Assembly: GCF_000003815.2 (NCBI RefSeq)
Contig: NC_049988.1
Location: forward strand, 17,382,849 to 17,446,848
Direction: 5' to 3'
DNA length: 64,000 bases
Source: Branchiostoma floridae
Lineage: Eukaryota > Chordata > Leptocardii > Amphioxiformes > Branchiostomatidae
Shown here: positions 21,701-32,270 of the stretch, in pieces
Layout of the letters: each line of letters opens with the position of its first letter
How positions within the stretch are numbered: the first letter of the stretch is position 1
Position numbers and translations under genes: made by a program
Notes under the pieces: model-generated
Databases searched by the model: none
Seen by the model: the letters and a program-made list of their open reading frames with translations, nothing else
What the model was told of the DNA's origin: nothing

Positions 21701-24700
21701 CTAAGGGCTGAGAGAAGCTGAAATGAAACACTATGAATAAAATTCAATACGGGCACACGCATGAACGTGCGTGGATACAAATGGAAACACAACGCACGCG
21801 TGCACACACGAGAGGGACAGGGCATACAAAAACTGGATAGCGAGTGATCAAAGACTTTCGAGTTATCAAAGCACCATCTTTTAAGTTCAAAATCGCTTCC
21901 ATGGTTGCCGTGATCCTTTCACTGCAAAATGCAGCAGACATCCTGTGAGCTGAGCTAGGAAGTACAGCAGACTAAAGGACGATTTCAAGGGGACGTTTAC
22001 CACATCTCATCAGATAGGCTTTCCTGGAGCGAAAGGTTAAGGTCGGCTACGTAATTAGAGTCATTCAAAAGGACAAAGGCACATTTTGTTCTTTTCTACT
22101 GGCTCTGAAAGAGGAATGAAATGGGCTATCAAAAGGTATATTTGAATAAGTATGTAATTTATTTGTAATGCTCCAACTGATACTTAACTCGTAAGTCCAG
22201 GAAGGGGTAAGCAGAAAATTTCTTTGACTTGGCTTTTGCCTTTTCTTTCAGCAACATCCTTAGATTAATCCAAATCCTGTTTTCCTGTTTGTAATGATGT
22301 TTTAGCAATTAGGAGTTTAACCCTCTTTCTTCCACCTAACAAAAAGATCTGTACCAAAAACAGGGCTGTTTTTAGGAACCATGTCTCCGTCCTGGGACTG
22401 GAATTTGCTTGTTGGGACAGACAAAAAGTTCATCCTTCCGTCTTACAAATCTGTACTAGATGTCTTTAGACTGATGAAAATATGTTGTCAAAGGCATGAA
22501 AAACGACAGATTTAACAAAAATCAACAACATGGGCTTCCAGACGCGGAGTGGCTCCACGAGCCTTGTTTTGCGGTGACCTCAAAGTAAATAAAAAAAAAA
22601 TAAAAAAAATCTACTGTTGGAGACAATCCTGGCCAATAAGCAACATCCACTCCACAACAATCTCACACTTGCACTATGTTTGACAATTCACAGCTCCAAC
22701 ACCTGCAGATACCTCTCATTCCACCCCACCCCCCATACCCCACCCCCCAGGACTCCTGTTTTACATAGTAACCTTGACAGTCAAGGCTTCTCACCGCTCC
22801 TCGCAGCTGGGAGGGTTAGACACACAACAGTCGCAGGAAATGCACCGGGAGTACGAACAGAAAGCTTCATCTCATGTCCGTTTACCTTCGTAGTTTCCCA
22901 ACTGACGCGGCCTTTGTGTTATCTATGATCCTTGCAACAAACCTGACAAGACCCATATATAGTTGTTAGTTCCAGGACACCAATATTATGAACACTGTCC
23001 ACACTAATTTCTTGTACTTCACTGCATTTGACCATACCTATTTGTTTTGGAATTTTTAAAAACTCTGGAGAGCAAAAGACATAATTGTGTCGTCTTTTCT
23101 TGTTGCTGACACTAAATCTCAGCTCTTCACTTTCAAAATTTATCCACACCATTATTTCTAAGGTACTACCACCCTCTATACTATAAGTATTACGAGTTCA
23201 CTGTAACAGTGTAAACAGTTGTAAATGTTACATGATATACCCTTCAAGCCCCCCTTCTCCATCCATGCAAGGATAGATGGGGATACTTGAGAGGTTTTCT
23301 GTTGCTGAAAAGTGAGGATGAAAATAAATCTTGCCAATTACATGTACATGGAGCAAATCCTACTAAACGATCCCCTGCAAATGGTAGCAAAAATACCCTC
23401 ATATCATGCCGTATTTCTCCTGGCCTAACAATGATAAGGAAGCCATCTGTAGCTTTTAGATAAGAGAAAAACTATTGAACATCTAAGAACCAACATTTGT
23501 CCAAAAGCCTTCTATTCATGCATGAAATCCTCGCCTACCGGAGAGGAGATTCATCCACGCAGCACGACCGTGGTTCTGTTATTGCGGCTCTTCCAACAAA
23601 AATCAAAATCCAAAGGCTTCAGTTGAACAACAACAACCCCCCCGCATAATCTAATTTTCCCAGAAAAGCGACTGAACAAAACCTCAAAGTAATTATAACT
23701 TTCAGTTTCACAGACGTCTCTGTAATAGAAAGTGAAGTCTGAGAACAAGTCTTTCAAGCCGAAACATCCAGGCTTTGCCAAGGAAAACCCATAGTGTGTG
23801 ACTATGACAGTTAATTGCATAGCTATGGATTGCAATGACTATTACTTTGAACTTAAGACATCTCCCTGGCTTTCTGAGAAGGCAGGGCAGCACAAGCATA
23901 TGGTGTCTAGACTTGAAGGGCGGGACTTCAACCCTGTCTGACCTTCACATTTAGGGGTTGTCCAATATACCTCTGATCATGACAAAAACTTCAATGGCCT
24001 AGTCATAAAGGTGTACCAACTGTCAATCAAAAGCTGTATTTGCAAGGCTTTTAAGACACGTTTGCAGAGTCTGACACAAAACTGCATTGCTAGGTGTTAA
24101 TTTGACAGAACAGCAACGTTGTTGATACTTGGTCTAGGACCAGGATATAGCTACTAAGTACAGGCAAAGGAACAAGGAACTCTTATGTTTACATGAATAT
24201 ATCGCTCCCATCTGCCAGAGTATAAAGGATACATTTTGTTGAGGCAACATTGTTTTGTCTACTGGCTAGTTCCACGAACAATCACGTGGGCTGTCGGCAC
24301 TTTAAAATTGTCCCGCCAAATTTTCAAAACCCTATGACGTCACTACAGTTTAAAGGGACGAGTGAAACCATGGTGTATAGTCATTAGTAGCTGCGGTAAA
24401 TGTACACTATTCTTTTGAAGTTAAAGAAAATCTTCTTGCAAACTGCCTCAATGTCAACTGCACAGTGTGTTGTCTTCATTGAAATGCAACTCATGTTTCG
24501 CATGGAAATAAGTGGTGAGATCAAATTATGAGCCAGCATTCCTACAGTCAAACGCTGACGTAACTTATCCTTATGTCTGTTGGCGAGAGATAATACAGTT
24601 ATCTGCCACAATCTGACTGAAAACGCAGAAAGACAGATCATATTCAGGTGCATTGTAATTAGTTTTCTTCTGAACTGCTTAGTCATCCCAAACGGGCGCA

Positions 24701-27700
24701 TGACAGCCACCTCCAAATTACAAATATGAAGACAAATTTATGTCTATGATAAAGTCTGGCTGGCTTATGTAGCTGCTCCTACTGTGTCATATCATATGCC
24801 ATCAGCTAGGATTATTTCTGTATCACACAGGGTCTTCAGACATCTTTAATAATTAATACTCTAAACACTGGAGGGATGCTTTTTGTCCAATTAAGGCAAC
24901 ACTTTGACTATTCATTAATCATACTTTATTTTACAATATTTCATATTTCCTATACATATTTTCTTAAACAATTTCTGTTTGTTTGCGTTGTCTTTTCTGT
25001 TAATTATGTATTCATTTTTTGGTTGTTCTTTCCTTTCTCCTGCTGATGACCTTCTCCAAATGACCTGTGCAGATAAAATGAAGTTCAATTTGGTTAACCC
25101 ACACTGACCTCAGGGTGTCAGAGAGGATGAAAACTGGGACTTGCAATCAGCGGCCGACATCTAGAGGGTAAAGTCCAAAACTTTTCAGACACTGAGCATG
25201 GTTACCCAACAGAAAGGGTCCTAGAGGAGAGTCTCTGACACATCTAGTGACCGTACCTAGGCACTCTGCACAGCTGGGTGTTAGACAAAGCAAGCCCGTT
25301 TATTTTTGGTGTCTGGTACCTGACCGCAGCGTCAACAAACCAAGTCTGTCTCGGCCCCTCCCCCTGTCTTCCCACCAACTGAACCCTACAAGATAAATGA
25401 GGATTACTTTGTAGTCAAAGTCAAGTGGTGCTCGTGCCTAGTGGGCACTGTCTCAGCCTGCTGCCAGCCAATGGAACAAACAAAACTTCCAAGGAGGTGG
25501 TGGTACTGGGAGGGGGTACTAAGCAAGGGAGGGGGGCTCAGCATCTGACTAAACAAGCTTCATCAGTCCTTTTTGCAAAAACGATACATTACACACTAAG
25601 TTCAACGTCAAGGACTAATAATTTGAAACAAAATCTTTGAAAAAAGAACTGATGTCAGTTGAATTTGATTCATAGCACCCATCAATTTTCAAAAGAGCAT
25701 TCGCCTTTATCGTAAATTTGCAAATGTCAGATTTTCGCCATAACGATCCTTTATGTCACCAAGGCAAACAGGTTGTTACTGATACCATCTAGAACGAAAC
25801 ATGAATGCCAATATACTGCATCTCGACAGGTGAGTTAAAAGGAAACCTTAGCTTGTGGTTGTAAGACATCTGTCAGCCGTGTCTGGAGAAGTCCTTCAAA
25901 TCTTTCAAGACATGCCAAGAAACTTGAGCGCAAGTCCCCTACTTCACTTAAACTTGAAAGGCAACTTCCAAGTTGTTGGGCTTGTGCCAGGTTCGTGTTG
26001 ACTGAATTTTAGAAACAGAGTTTAAAATAAATCAGTTCAACCGCTGAAATCCTTTCTATTGTGGCATTATTTATTCAGCTTGCTTACATTTTCGTCTACT
26101 TCCACAAAATGTTGACTGGTGTTATATGAACTTACGTCCCCCCCTAAATAACAGAATGGTTTAGTCCTTTTGGCACAGAGTCATTTCCAAGAATGTTGGC
26201 AACATCCTAACACAATGGGCTTTCCCAAAGGATGTTGGGAAGGGAACAAGTTTGGGTACACAAGGCGAATTATAAATGGCAGAATGAGATGAAGTCGTGT
26301 CTGGGGCTTGCCATTCAACCTAACTTGCCCTTATATGGTTAAAAACTAGTGTAGCAAGTCCAGACATTTTGGTGTTAGAGTTGCTGGGAAAAGATTAGGT
26401 CAACAAATTGTCAATTAGTTAAATCAAACACATTACAATACAAGAAAAATATTGCCGTATCGTTAACTATTTCCTTTTTCGTGCCCGTTGGGGTGGCAAT
26501 GTTGAAGATACATCAGTTCATAGCATATATCGAAGTTTTTTACAAATTTTTAAAATATTTCGATATCACCTTCTGTTCTGCCATATTTGAATTGAAGGCC
26601 TCCTTTCAGAGCCAGCTACATTTGCATAATCAGTATGTTAAAATGTTTGGAGGCAAATTGTATCAATCTCTTTTTAACAGTCTCTCACTCTCTCCTTTTT
26701 ATTAATTTTCCAAAAGGACACAAAGATGCTGAGCTTCATATTCAGGCTTTCTGCCTGCAGGTGCCCCCCTCCCACTTCCTACAGCTTCAAAACACCAGCT
26801 CATGTTAGCTTTGGCACTGCAAGTTTTGCCAAATCCCTCCCCAAAGGCCAAGTGGCAATCACTAATTCAATGAAACATAAAGGTGAGCGAGTCTATCCAC
26901 GCTGGAAGAGCCGGGAGCAAGGCGACAACAACGCTCGTTTGTGCAGGCTTGACTACCTAATCACTGGGGTAATGACAAATTAGCGCTCTATGGGATACCC
27001 ATCACGTGGACATTAGCTGCATGGTTTCGGGCCACTTTGCAGACGACACGCAGGAGTCGGCTCAGCGTCTACCTGATCATATAATGAAATCACACCGGGG
27101 AAGGATGGAGTAGCATCAATTGTTCATGCCAGCGAGAAACGAGAAACGGCAAGCCGACAAAAATGTAGCCAGGTTTGTAGCCCGACTTTTCCAGTTCAGC
27201 AAGTGTTAACATTTTGATCCGGACAAAAGTCGGCTCATCAAAGGGTCAACACCTAAACCCCCTAGGGCCTCTGAACTGTCAAAATGATTAAAATCTATCT
27301 ATCTTGTGTAATTACAAACAATAGTATCTTTTCCATTTCCCTGCACTTTTCATTGCCTTTAGCGCAATAGCTACGTCCCAAGTTGAACCAAACTGCCTAT
27401 CTGTTAATTTGGCAAAATGCAGACATTAAGGCAGACTGTGACGTCTTTACATACACTGAAATATCAGTTATGAGTCGTTAACAGATGAGTTTAACTACGG
27501 GAAGTCATGCTGTCACATCAGCTATGGTGCAAGGGAATACATTACAACCCACGCGTTATACCTTTTCTAACACCTGATGATTGGATAATTCCCCTACTTT
27601 ATTCCGTTGCCTGTCGCGGGGCAGCGGCGGGAAAGCGTAATGCATCTTTCTAAACAAGTGGTTAAGTCTGGCATAAAACTCGCTACCCACTCTCTGCTAA

Positions 27701-30700
27701 ACTTGTGACTTTTCCTACTTTGTTCCAGTCAATCATATTCCCAAGGTGCACGATAATGCATCGACTTGTGTGCGCCAATCCATTCTTGGAGGACGCGGCG
27801 ATGAGGCGGGGACCCGCCGGGAATTAAACACGGTAAACAGAGTCTGCTTGAGACCTTCTAAATGCAGAAATTACAACGATCTGAATGCAGCCCGTGTGGG
27901 GATGAAATGGAAGAATAAATCAACAAGGGATCATGCTGACAGCACATCATAGCATCTTTAGGCCAGAACATCATACACCCTTAATCATACGTTAACATGG
28001 CCAAAAAGAAAAGGCAAGAATTTTGGGACAAGTTTGATAAAAGGAGCTGCTTTACACTGAGATAAGTGCACTGATGCACAATGGAAATTTCTATAAAAAA
28101 ATGTCTGTATTGATACCTGGGTTTGATCCATTTTGATATTGAACAATTACATCTTGAAAAATTACTAGTAGTTTCTGTGACACCATTACATCATTACAAG
28201 TTCTTCAAATCATTAAATGCAATCAATAATTTTCTATGGAAGCAATTACTTTGAAGTGGAATCTTTAAGTGTCAGTCAGACTGTCTCTAAAATAGATTTT
28301 ATCAGCCAACTTTGCATATGAACATGAAACATGCAAGTTCTATCCCAGCGTATCAGTAGCAACATGCAAATGGTTGAACATTAATCCAAAAGAGCAAGAT
28401 AATTCTTTGCAACTTTGCTCATTGACAATGCTATCATCTCGACAATCTACCAAGAAAACTATGTATGCAGAAGATCTGCCAATATTTCAAATCAAAACCA
28501 TCATCTGCCTTTCCTTCTCAACATCCAAAAATTATTTAATTCTCAATTTGTCATTCCCCTGGAAAGTGCAACCATATTAAGATAAATTGAACTTTTCTGG
28601 TTTAGAAAGATATGAAAGCAGATCTTACAAAAAATGCATGGGTGTTACAGCAGGTGACAGCAATGATGATTTCTGACATTTATCCTATATGCCATGACTG
28701 TATAGAAAGTGCTTGTTTAGTACAAGATCTTAACTCGCAATCCTGGGAGTGATTGCGACGGACGATTCCAAGATGTTTGACGGGGGTGGACTTACTTGGC
28801 TTTGGTGGCTCCAGTGATGGTCCTGATGGTCTGACCCCCCTTTCCGATGATGGCACCAACCATGACATTGGGAACGAGCATTCTGAAACAACGGAAATAT
28901 TTTCATGATTTTCTTAACACCATCCAAGGTTTTCTCACCAGTTATGAAAATTGTTAACTCAGGTAAATCAGATGATATCCAAAGATCTCTACATACGAAT
29001 AGCAAGAACTGTCGAATCAAACTGATCGAAATTCATTTGCGATCGTCCAGCAAAGGATTCTGGGCTTACCTGAGAGGGAAGTCCTGGCTTTGGCCCTGGT
29101 TGCGGTTCCCGTATCCGCCGTACTGGTTACCGCCTCCGGGGTTGTATCTGTTGCGGTAGTAGTTGCGCCCTCCATTCTCGTTCACATAGTTCACCTGCAC
29201 ACACAAAAAAAAAACAATCAAGTTTCAATCAGACTTCTTTGATAATTTAGCTTGCTCCTGGGAAGGAAGACTCATTAAAAAACAAAACACTGAACAAAGT
29301 CGTGTTCCTAAGACTCACTGTAATATGACTCGAGGAATAATAGATGTATCATTTGATTGTAAACATTAGTGTCCCCATTATTCTTCATAAGTGTATGCTG
29401 CCTTGTTTACAGAATTTCTATAATGAGGAATCATACACATTTTCTTGCCTAGAACTATTTCATGTTCCTTATATCATAATGCATATCAATTGCGCATGTC
29501 AATTCAGATAAAGGAACTGTGCTTGATATAAAGAACTTCACTCATTAGACAATTACAACAACACAAAATGCTTTTGAAACAACATCTATGAAAGCATGGA
29601 CGAAGAAGGGATCCTTGATTGCTTTTTTCTTTTTTTTCTTTGCTACTCCCAATTACTAATGATTTTTCTCCTTTCATAACTGCCATGATGTGTTTTTCTT
29701 GCCATACAATATCAGCGCCTCCAACACCGAATGCATTCTCTAACCAAACAAACCTTATACCTGTAACCAAACACAACATGGTACGGTCCATCCTCCATAA
29801 TACTTGCCACAGCAACTTGACCTTGGTTGCAGGAAATCTTAGGGACTGGCAGACCAATTTTCTATGGAGACTTTCTTGCTTACTGGAGGCTTAACCAAAC
29901 TGGCCCGTTAATCCGGACACTAAGGAGCGAGAAAATCCCATTCACCTTGCCCTTCCATGAGAACAGGCATTGAAAATCCTTGGAGAGCAACAAAAATCCT
30001 TGCAGAAAGAGAAACATGGACCTTTGGGAATGAAAGGGGGGGGGTGACTGATGTACCTTTTGTAAAAAGCCATAAAAACACTGATAGCAAAATATTCTTA
30101 AAATCTTTATAAGTATGCTACTTTGACTTAAATGAATTCTAACTGCAGCCATTAACTCACCTTACTATCAACTTAACATGTGTTTGATACACGACCCATA
30201 GCTTTTCCTTGTCTTTTACATTTTCCACAAGAATACATCAACATATCTAAACTTTGTGTCTTTCCTGTGATAGGTGACCTGCAGTTCAGATAACAGGTCT
30301 ACAGGGACACACTGCAACAGGTCCTTAATCCCACAAACCAGCCAACTGTGGATCACGCCAATCTAGAGTCAGATGTCAACTTCAGATCAATGCTTTTCCT
30401 TTCTCTTGACTTGCATGAAAAGAAAACTTCAGAACGGTATCGGCTTTGATTTGAGCACTGCTACAATATTGTTAAGTCAAACGTTGAACAACAAAGGTAT
30501 TCCCTGCTTGTTAGCAATATGTGTGGAGTCTGTTTGGCAACCTAGATGTCTAGTAACCCTTAAAGTTCCTCAGAAGTATACATCTTTAAGTTTACAGAGA
30601 ACGCTTTGTTTCTGTTTTTTAAGGCATGTGGGATACAGCACTCCCTGTACTGAAGAGTTTTCATACATTCTTCAAAGTAAGTGTTTCTATTGAGAAGTAG

Positions 30701-32270
30701 TTCCTAGGAAACATCAATTCTTTTAGATATTTCTAGTGACATCGGTAGATCTTCTTTTTTTCAAGTCCTACACAGCCTTGTCCATCTATGTGTATGATCA
30801 ACAAAGATCAGAAGATTGACATTGTGCTAAAAAAAGATTGGCATTGTGCTAAATCTAACTAATTTTTTTTCATGGCTACTTAATAAGCCTGTCACTTGAG
30901 CAGGCTTTGACACAAAGGTAAGAGTCAGTCCAGTAATTGCCCATAGTTAGAACGTCTATCCAGGTGTGAATAATACTTACATCAAGGTACGACCCCTCGC
31001 AGTACTTGTGGCCACGCAGGTGATTCACAGCCCTGGGAACAACATTCACACATCATGAAAAAAGGGCTTGAAGAAAAAGTCAATCTTAACTTGGAACATT
31101 CATAAAATTATCACTGACAATTAACGTCAGTACACCTTTTTTTTTCAGAGAAATCTGTTGTTTTAGAAACAGAGTATTTGGAGATATCACGTCAACGGGC
31201 AATGGTTTCAAACTGCAACTTTTGAAAATATTGCAATTTGAAACCACCATCTGTCCATTCAATATTCCTAAATACTCTTTCTAAAAACAATGGATATATG
31301 TTGGTCAACAGTATGAAGGAACAAAACTAACATTACATGGAAAAGTTTTTGTAACTGTAAAAGAGCAATATAACTTACTGTGCTGCTTGTTCTGGGGCTT
31401 CGTAGGTGACGCTGGCAGTTTTGGTGTCGTTCATTTCGTGTACTGCAGGGAAACAATCATTAAGCAAGTCTAAAACTCTGATGCACACAAAAATATAGGA
31501 TAAATGTTGTTGTACATAGAGGCTGGGGTTAAGAACAATTCCTTATTATCCTTGGACAGATTGAACAATCCAAAATTATACAAACTGGGTTAGGGTCAAC
31601 TTAACTGTGCTACTAACCCTAACTGTTTGTTTGAACCTTTATTTATCTATAAAGATTACCAGTACCAGTAGCGATTGTCCTAGGATCCTGATCACAATCA
31701 AAACAGATTCTAGTTTGTCCTAGGGCAGATTGCGATCGCAATCTGTAGTTGTAGAATCAAAATCATAGATTGTCCTAGGACAGATACCAATGCACATGTG
31801 TCCTGGAAGAGACTCTGTTTTATCTGTCATAGGACAATGGGTGGCCGTAACATACACATATAGATATAAAGAACATTATTCTTAAACTTCACAGAGCAAT
31901 TTACATGCACACAGGCAGACCAAAACATCTAATTCAGACTGAACACTAATTTCCTTCCCTTTGAAACATGATGATTAATAACACATTTTACAGAACATAA
32001 ATGGTCTATGCTGCACTAATGTCTTATGGGAGAAGTTCTTCAAGGCTGTTACATCAAGAACTAAGTGCTATTCCTCTGATTTAATGCTATATCTATGTCA
32101 CATGACATGGCATGAATACACAAAGTTATCATCAAGTTCTCTGAGGACAGAGGATGATGTACTCACTATGGCATTCCTTGATGGTACCAAAAGTTGAGGC
32201 CAAGTGTCTGACGTCCTCGTCCGGAGCCTGAATCGGGATGTTGCTGATTGACACTTTGGTTGTGCGGCTT
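12620..32270 (-). CDS. IGF2BP: IGF2BP/IMP family mRNA-binding protein (14 exons, 5' end missing)
   Basis: This cytoplasmic RNA-binding protein (vertebrate IGF2BP1-3, ZBP1, Vg1RBP; fly Imp) binds mRNAs such as MYC, IGF2 and beta-actin and controls their stability, transport and translation. The 14 exons give 537 residues plus stop with consistent phases: RRM2 (32270-30981), a Gly/Tyr/Asn-rich linker (29194-29070), KH1 (28882-28796 and 19191-19057), KH2 (18073-17921 and 17549-17414), a Pro/Met/Leu linker (16646-16539), KH3 (16119-15826), a KH3-KH4 linker (14566-14510), KH4 (13412-13344 and 13054-12941) and a Q/P-rich tail. The KH loops are GKGG, GRNG, GPGG and GKRG. RRM1 and the start codon, about 80 residues, were not found. 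The single gene probably corresponds to all three vertebrate paralogues, so no number is given. One linker exon has a second, shorter copy. Confidence 0.93.
12941..13054 (-). CDS. IGF2BP: IGF2BP KH4 second half
   Basis: This exon of 38 codons is phase 0, between TACCACAG and GTAGGT. It encodes VQGLQKNTSARIEVPRNKQG and GEVPVTIVGNFYSVQ, the beta strands and last helix of KH4. The layout matches the vertebrate KH4 (VNELQ... and IVKIIGHFYASQ). Confidence 0.92.
13344..13412 (-). CDS. IGF2BP: IGF2BP KH4 first half
   Basis: This exon of 23 codons is phase 0, between TTTGCTTAG and GTAAGT. It encodes VLRAEIPVPSNMVGRIIGKR plus GAS, containing the first strand, the first helix and the RNA-contacting GKRG loop. 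Confidence 0.93.
13869..13892 (-). CDS. IGF2BP: Possible alternative microexon (second copy of linker exon)
   Basis: These 24 bases encode EGYTGNNV, bordered by TTGGACAG and a strong GTGAGT donor, phase 0 at both ends. They resemble the last 8 codons (EGYAGSDV) of the exon at 14510-14566. The likeness continues upstream as VGQ but then fails, so this copy could only act as a microexon. It could replace or follow the longer exon without changing frame, or be a relic. Confidence 0.45.
14108..14300. repeat. Dispersed repeat containing AAGGTCAAGGTCAA
   Basis: It starts with an A run and a TG-rich stretch (GTGTGTCTGTCTGACTGTGT), then AACCTCTGGATGGATTG, GTATGTGGGTAGATGTTGG and AGGTCAAGGTCAATTTTGGG. 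The composition and order look like a common marine-invertebrate repeat. Its tandem AGGTCA is a property of the family, so it should not be read as a receptor site by itself. Confidence 0.5.
14510..14566 (-). CDS. IGF2BP: IGF2BP KH3-KH4 linker exon
   Basis: This exon of 19 codons is phase 0, between CCATGCAG and GTAGTA. It encodes VQYWVFSKVGQEGYAGSDV. It fills the gap between the KH3 end (DAQWK) and KH4 (VLRAEI) and aligns with fly Imp (AQYLIFEK, then EEGF) and vertebrates (AQGRIYGKLKEENFF). The donor is weaker than most in this gene. Confidence 0.78.
14567..15825 (-). other. IGF2BP intron with homopolymer tract
   Basis: A T8G12 homopolymer pair lies at 15181-15200 and T runs near 14945-14980. 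No exon or repeat family recognised. Confidence 0.6.
15826..16119 (-). CDS. IGF2BP: IGF2BP KH3 exon
   Basis: This is the largest exon, with 98 codons and phase 0, between GATTGCAG and GTAGGG. It starts with a Met/Pro/Ala/Gln-rich stretch and then a whole KH domain: DLWVPGGVVGALIGPGGQNI, ANATIKIAPADQS, RKVSITGSPDAQWK. The loop is GPGG where vertebrate KH3 has GKKG, which removes the usual basic residues from the RNA-contacting loop. Third positions are GC-rich. Confidence 0.93.
16120..16538 (-). other. IGF2BP intron
   Basis: AT-rich intron; nothing recognised. Confidence 0.6.
16539..16646 (-). CDS. IGF2BP: IGF2BP KH2-KH3 linker exon
   Basis: This exon of 36 codons is phase 0, between AACCACAG and GTAAGT. 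It encodes QHQSMFPGLNPMAMLSGLLP and a Pro/Asn-rich end. The match to vertebrate IGF2BP (LIPGLNLAAVG) is short but placed correctly. Confidence 0.85.
16647..17413 (-). other. IGF2BP intron
   Basis: Two short TGATTGACAGCT-like stretches occur (near 17067 and 17193). Otherwise nothing is recognised. Confidence 0.55.
17414..17549 (-). CDS. IGF2BP: IGF2BP KH2 second half
   Basis: This exon has one base plus 45 codons. The acceptor is TTCCTGTAG; the nearer TTTCAG would give a stop after joining, so the upstream one is chosen. It encodes FQELTLYNMERTITILGTLD and KAEKLIMQKLRVSYDADMQN, matching vertebrate LQDLTLYNPERTITVKG. Confidence 0.92.
17550..17920 (-). other. IGF2BP intron inside KH2
   Basis: Contains a short GA-rich run next to the acceptor (AGAGAGAGAGAC on the plus strand, 17576-17588); otherwise nothing. 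Confidence 0.55.
17921..18073 (-). CDS. IGF2BP: IGF2BP KH2 first half
   Basis: 153 bases lie between CCGTGCAG and GTAAGG. An acidic spacer (TDDETSDPPSSE) is followed by DVPLKLLAHNSLVGRLIGRN with the GRNG loop, and then TTLKKIMQDSGARITIS. Vertebrates read [20 protein letters not shown] here. Confidence 0.94.
18074..19056 (-). other. IGF2BP intron
   Basis: AT-rich intron between KH1 and KH2, with loosely repeated AACTCCAGCTTGA/AATTCCAGCTTGAG blocks near 18900 and 18970. No exon or named repeat. Confidence 0.55.
19057..19191 (-). CDS. IGF2BP: IGF2BP KH1 second half
   Basis: 135 bases lie between TTTGTGCAG and GTGAGG. The exon encodes VDVHRKENIGPEKPITIYGS and CRKIVEIMQQESVATGQ, the last strands and helix of KH1. 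IDVHRKEN is a hallmark of the family. Confidence 0.94.
19192..28795 (-). other. Large IGF2BP intron inside KH1
   Basis: A 9.6 kb intron. I find one dispersed repeat (22364-22520), an A-rich run at 22588-22610, short doubled CTGTACTTCACCTGC blocks near 21525-21560, and CACGTG at 21592, 24283 and 27003. ORFs here are short, lack splice borders and do not resemble known proteins. Confidence 0.65.
22364..22520. repeat. Dispersed repeat, second copy
   Basis: Same ordered blocks as 6437-6578 (AGGGCTGTTTTTAGGA, CCGTC, ACTGATGAAAATATG, ACAGATTTAAC). Family not named. Confidence 0.5.
28796..28882 (-). CDS. IGF2BP: IGF2BP KH1 first half
   Basis: 87 bases lie between TGTTTCAG and GTAAGT. The exon encodes MLVPNVMVGAIIGKGGQTIR and TITGATKA, with loop GKGG. 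The preceding exon supplies PLR, so the join reads FPLRMLVPNVMVGAIIGKGG, against PLRLLVPTQYVGAIIGKEG in vertebrates. Confidence 0.94.
29070..29194 (-). CDS. IGF2BP: IGF2BP RRM2-KH1 linker exon
   Basis: 125 bases lie between TGTGTGCAG and GTAAGC. VNYVNENGGR ends RRM2; then a Tyr/Gly/Asn/Arg-rich low-complexity stretch (NPGGGNQYGGYGNRNQGQSQ) leads into DFPL. Vertebrates have an RG-rich but less Tyr-rich linker at this point. Confidence 0.88.
29195..30980 (-). other. IGF2BP intron
   Basis: Contains a 19-base direct repeat at 30813-30831 and 30835-30853 (AGATTGRCATTGTGCTAAA). The rest is AT-rich without recognisable features. Confidence 0.6.
30981..31032 (-). CDS. IGF2BP: IGF2BP RRM2 exon c
   Basis: 52 bases lie between GTTCCCAG and GTAAGT. 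The exon encodes AVNHLRGHKYCEGSYLD, the last helix and strand of RRM2 (vertebrate AIMKLNGHQLENHALKV). Phases match both neighbours. Confidence 0.87.
31379..31442 (-). CDS. IGF2BP: IGF2BP RRM2 exon b
   Basis: 64 bases lie between TCCCTGCAG and GTAAGT. The exon encodes HEMNDTKTASVTYEAPEQAA, with ASVTYE at the RNP1-equivalent strand, aligning with vertebrate TAVVNVTYSNREQ. The aromatic residues of a canonical RNP1 are reduced, as in other IGF2BP RRM2 domains. Confidence 0.87.
31675..31838. repeat. Repeated TTGTCCTAGG motif with a 17-bp hairpin
   Basis: TTGTCCTAGG occurs directly at 31675, 31715 and 31770. Bases 31769-31785 and 31822-31838 are inverted copies with 16 of 17 matches. A perfect 20-bp palindrome (CAGATTGCGATCGCAATCTG) lies at 31726-31745. 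All of this sits within the intron between RRM2 exons a and b. Confidence 0.75.
32167..32270 (-). CDS. IGF2BP: IGF2BP RRM2 exon a (most 5' exon found)
   Basis: 104 bases lie between TTTGACCCAG and GTGAGT. The exon encodes SRTTKVSISNIPIQAPDEDV and RHLASTFGTIKECH, the first strand (RNP2-like VSISNI) and helix of RRM2; vertebrates read [20 protein letters not shown]. It starts with one base of a split codon, so an upstream exon must exist. Confidence 0.9.
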
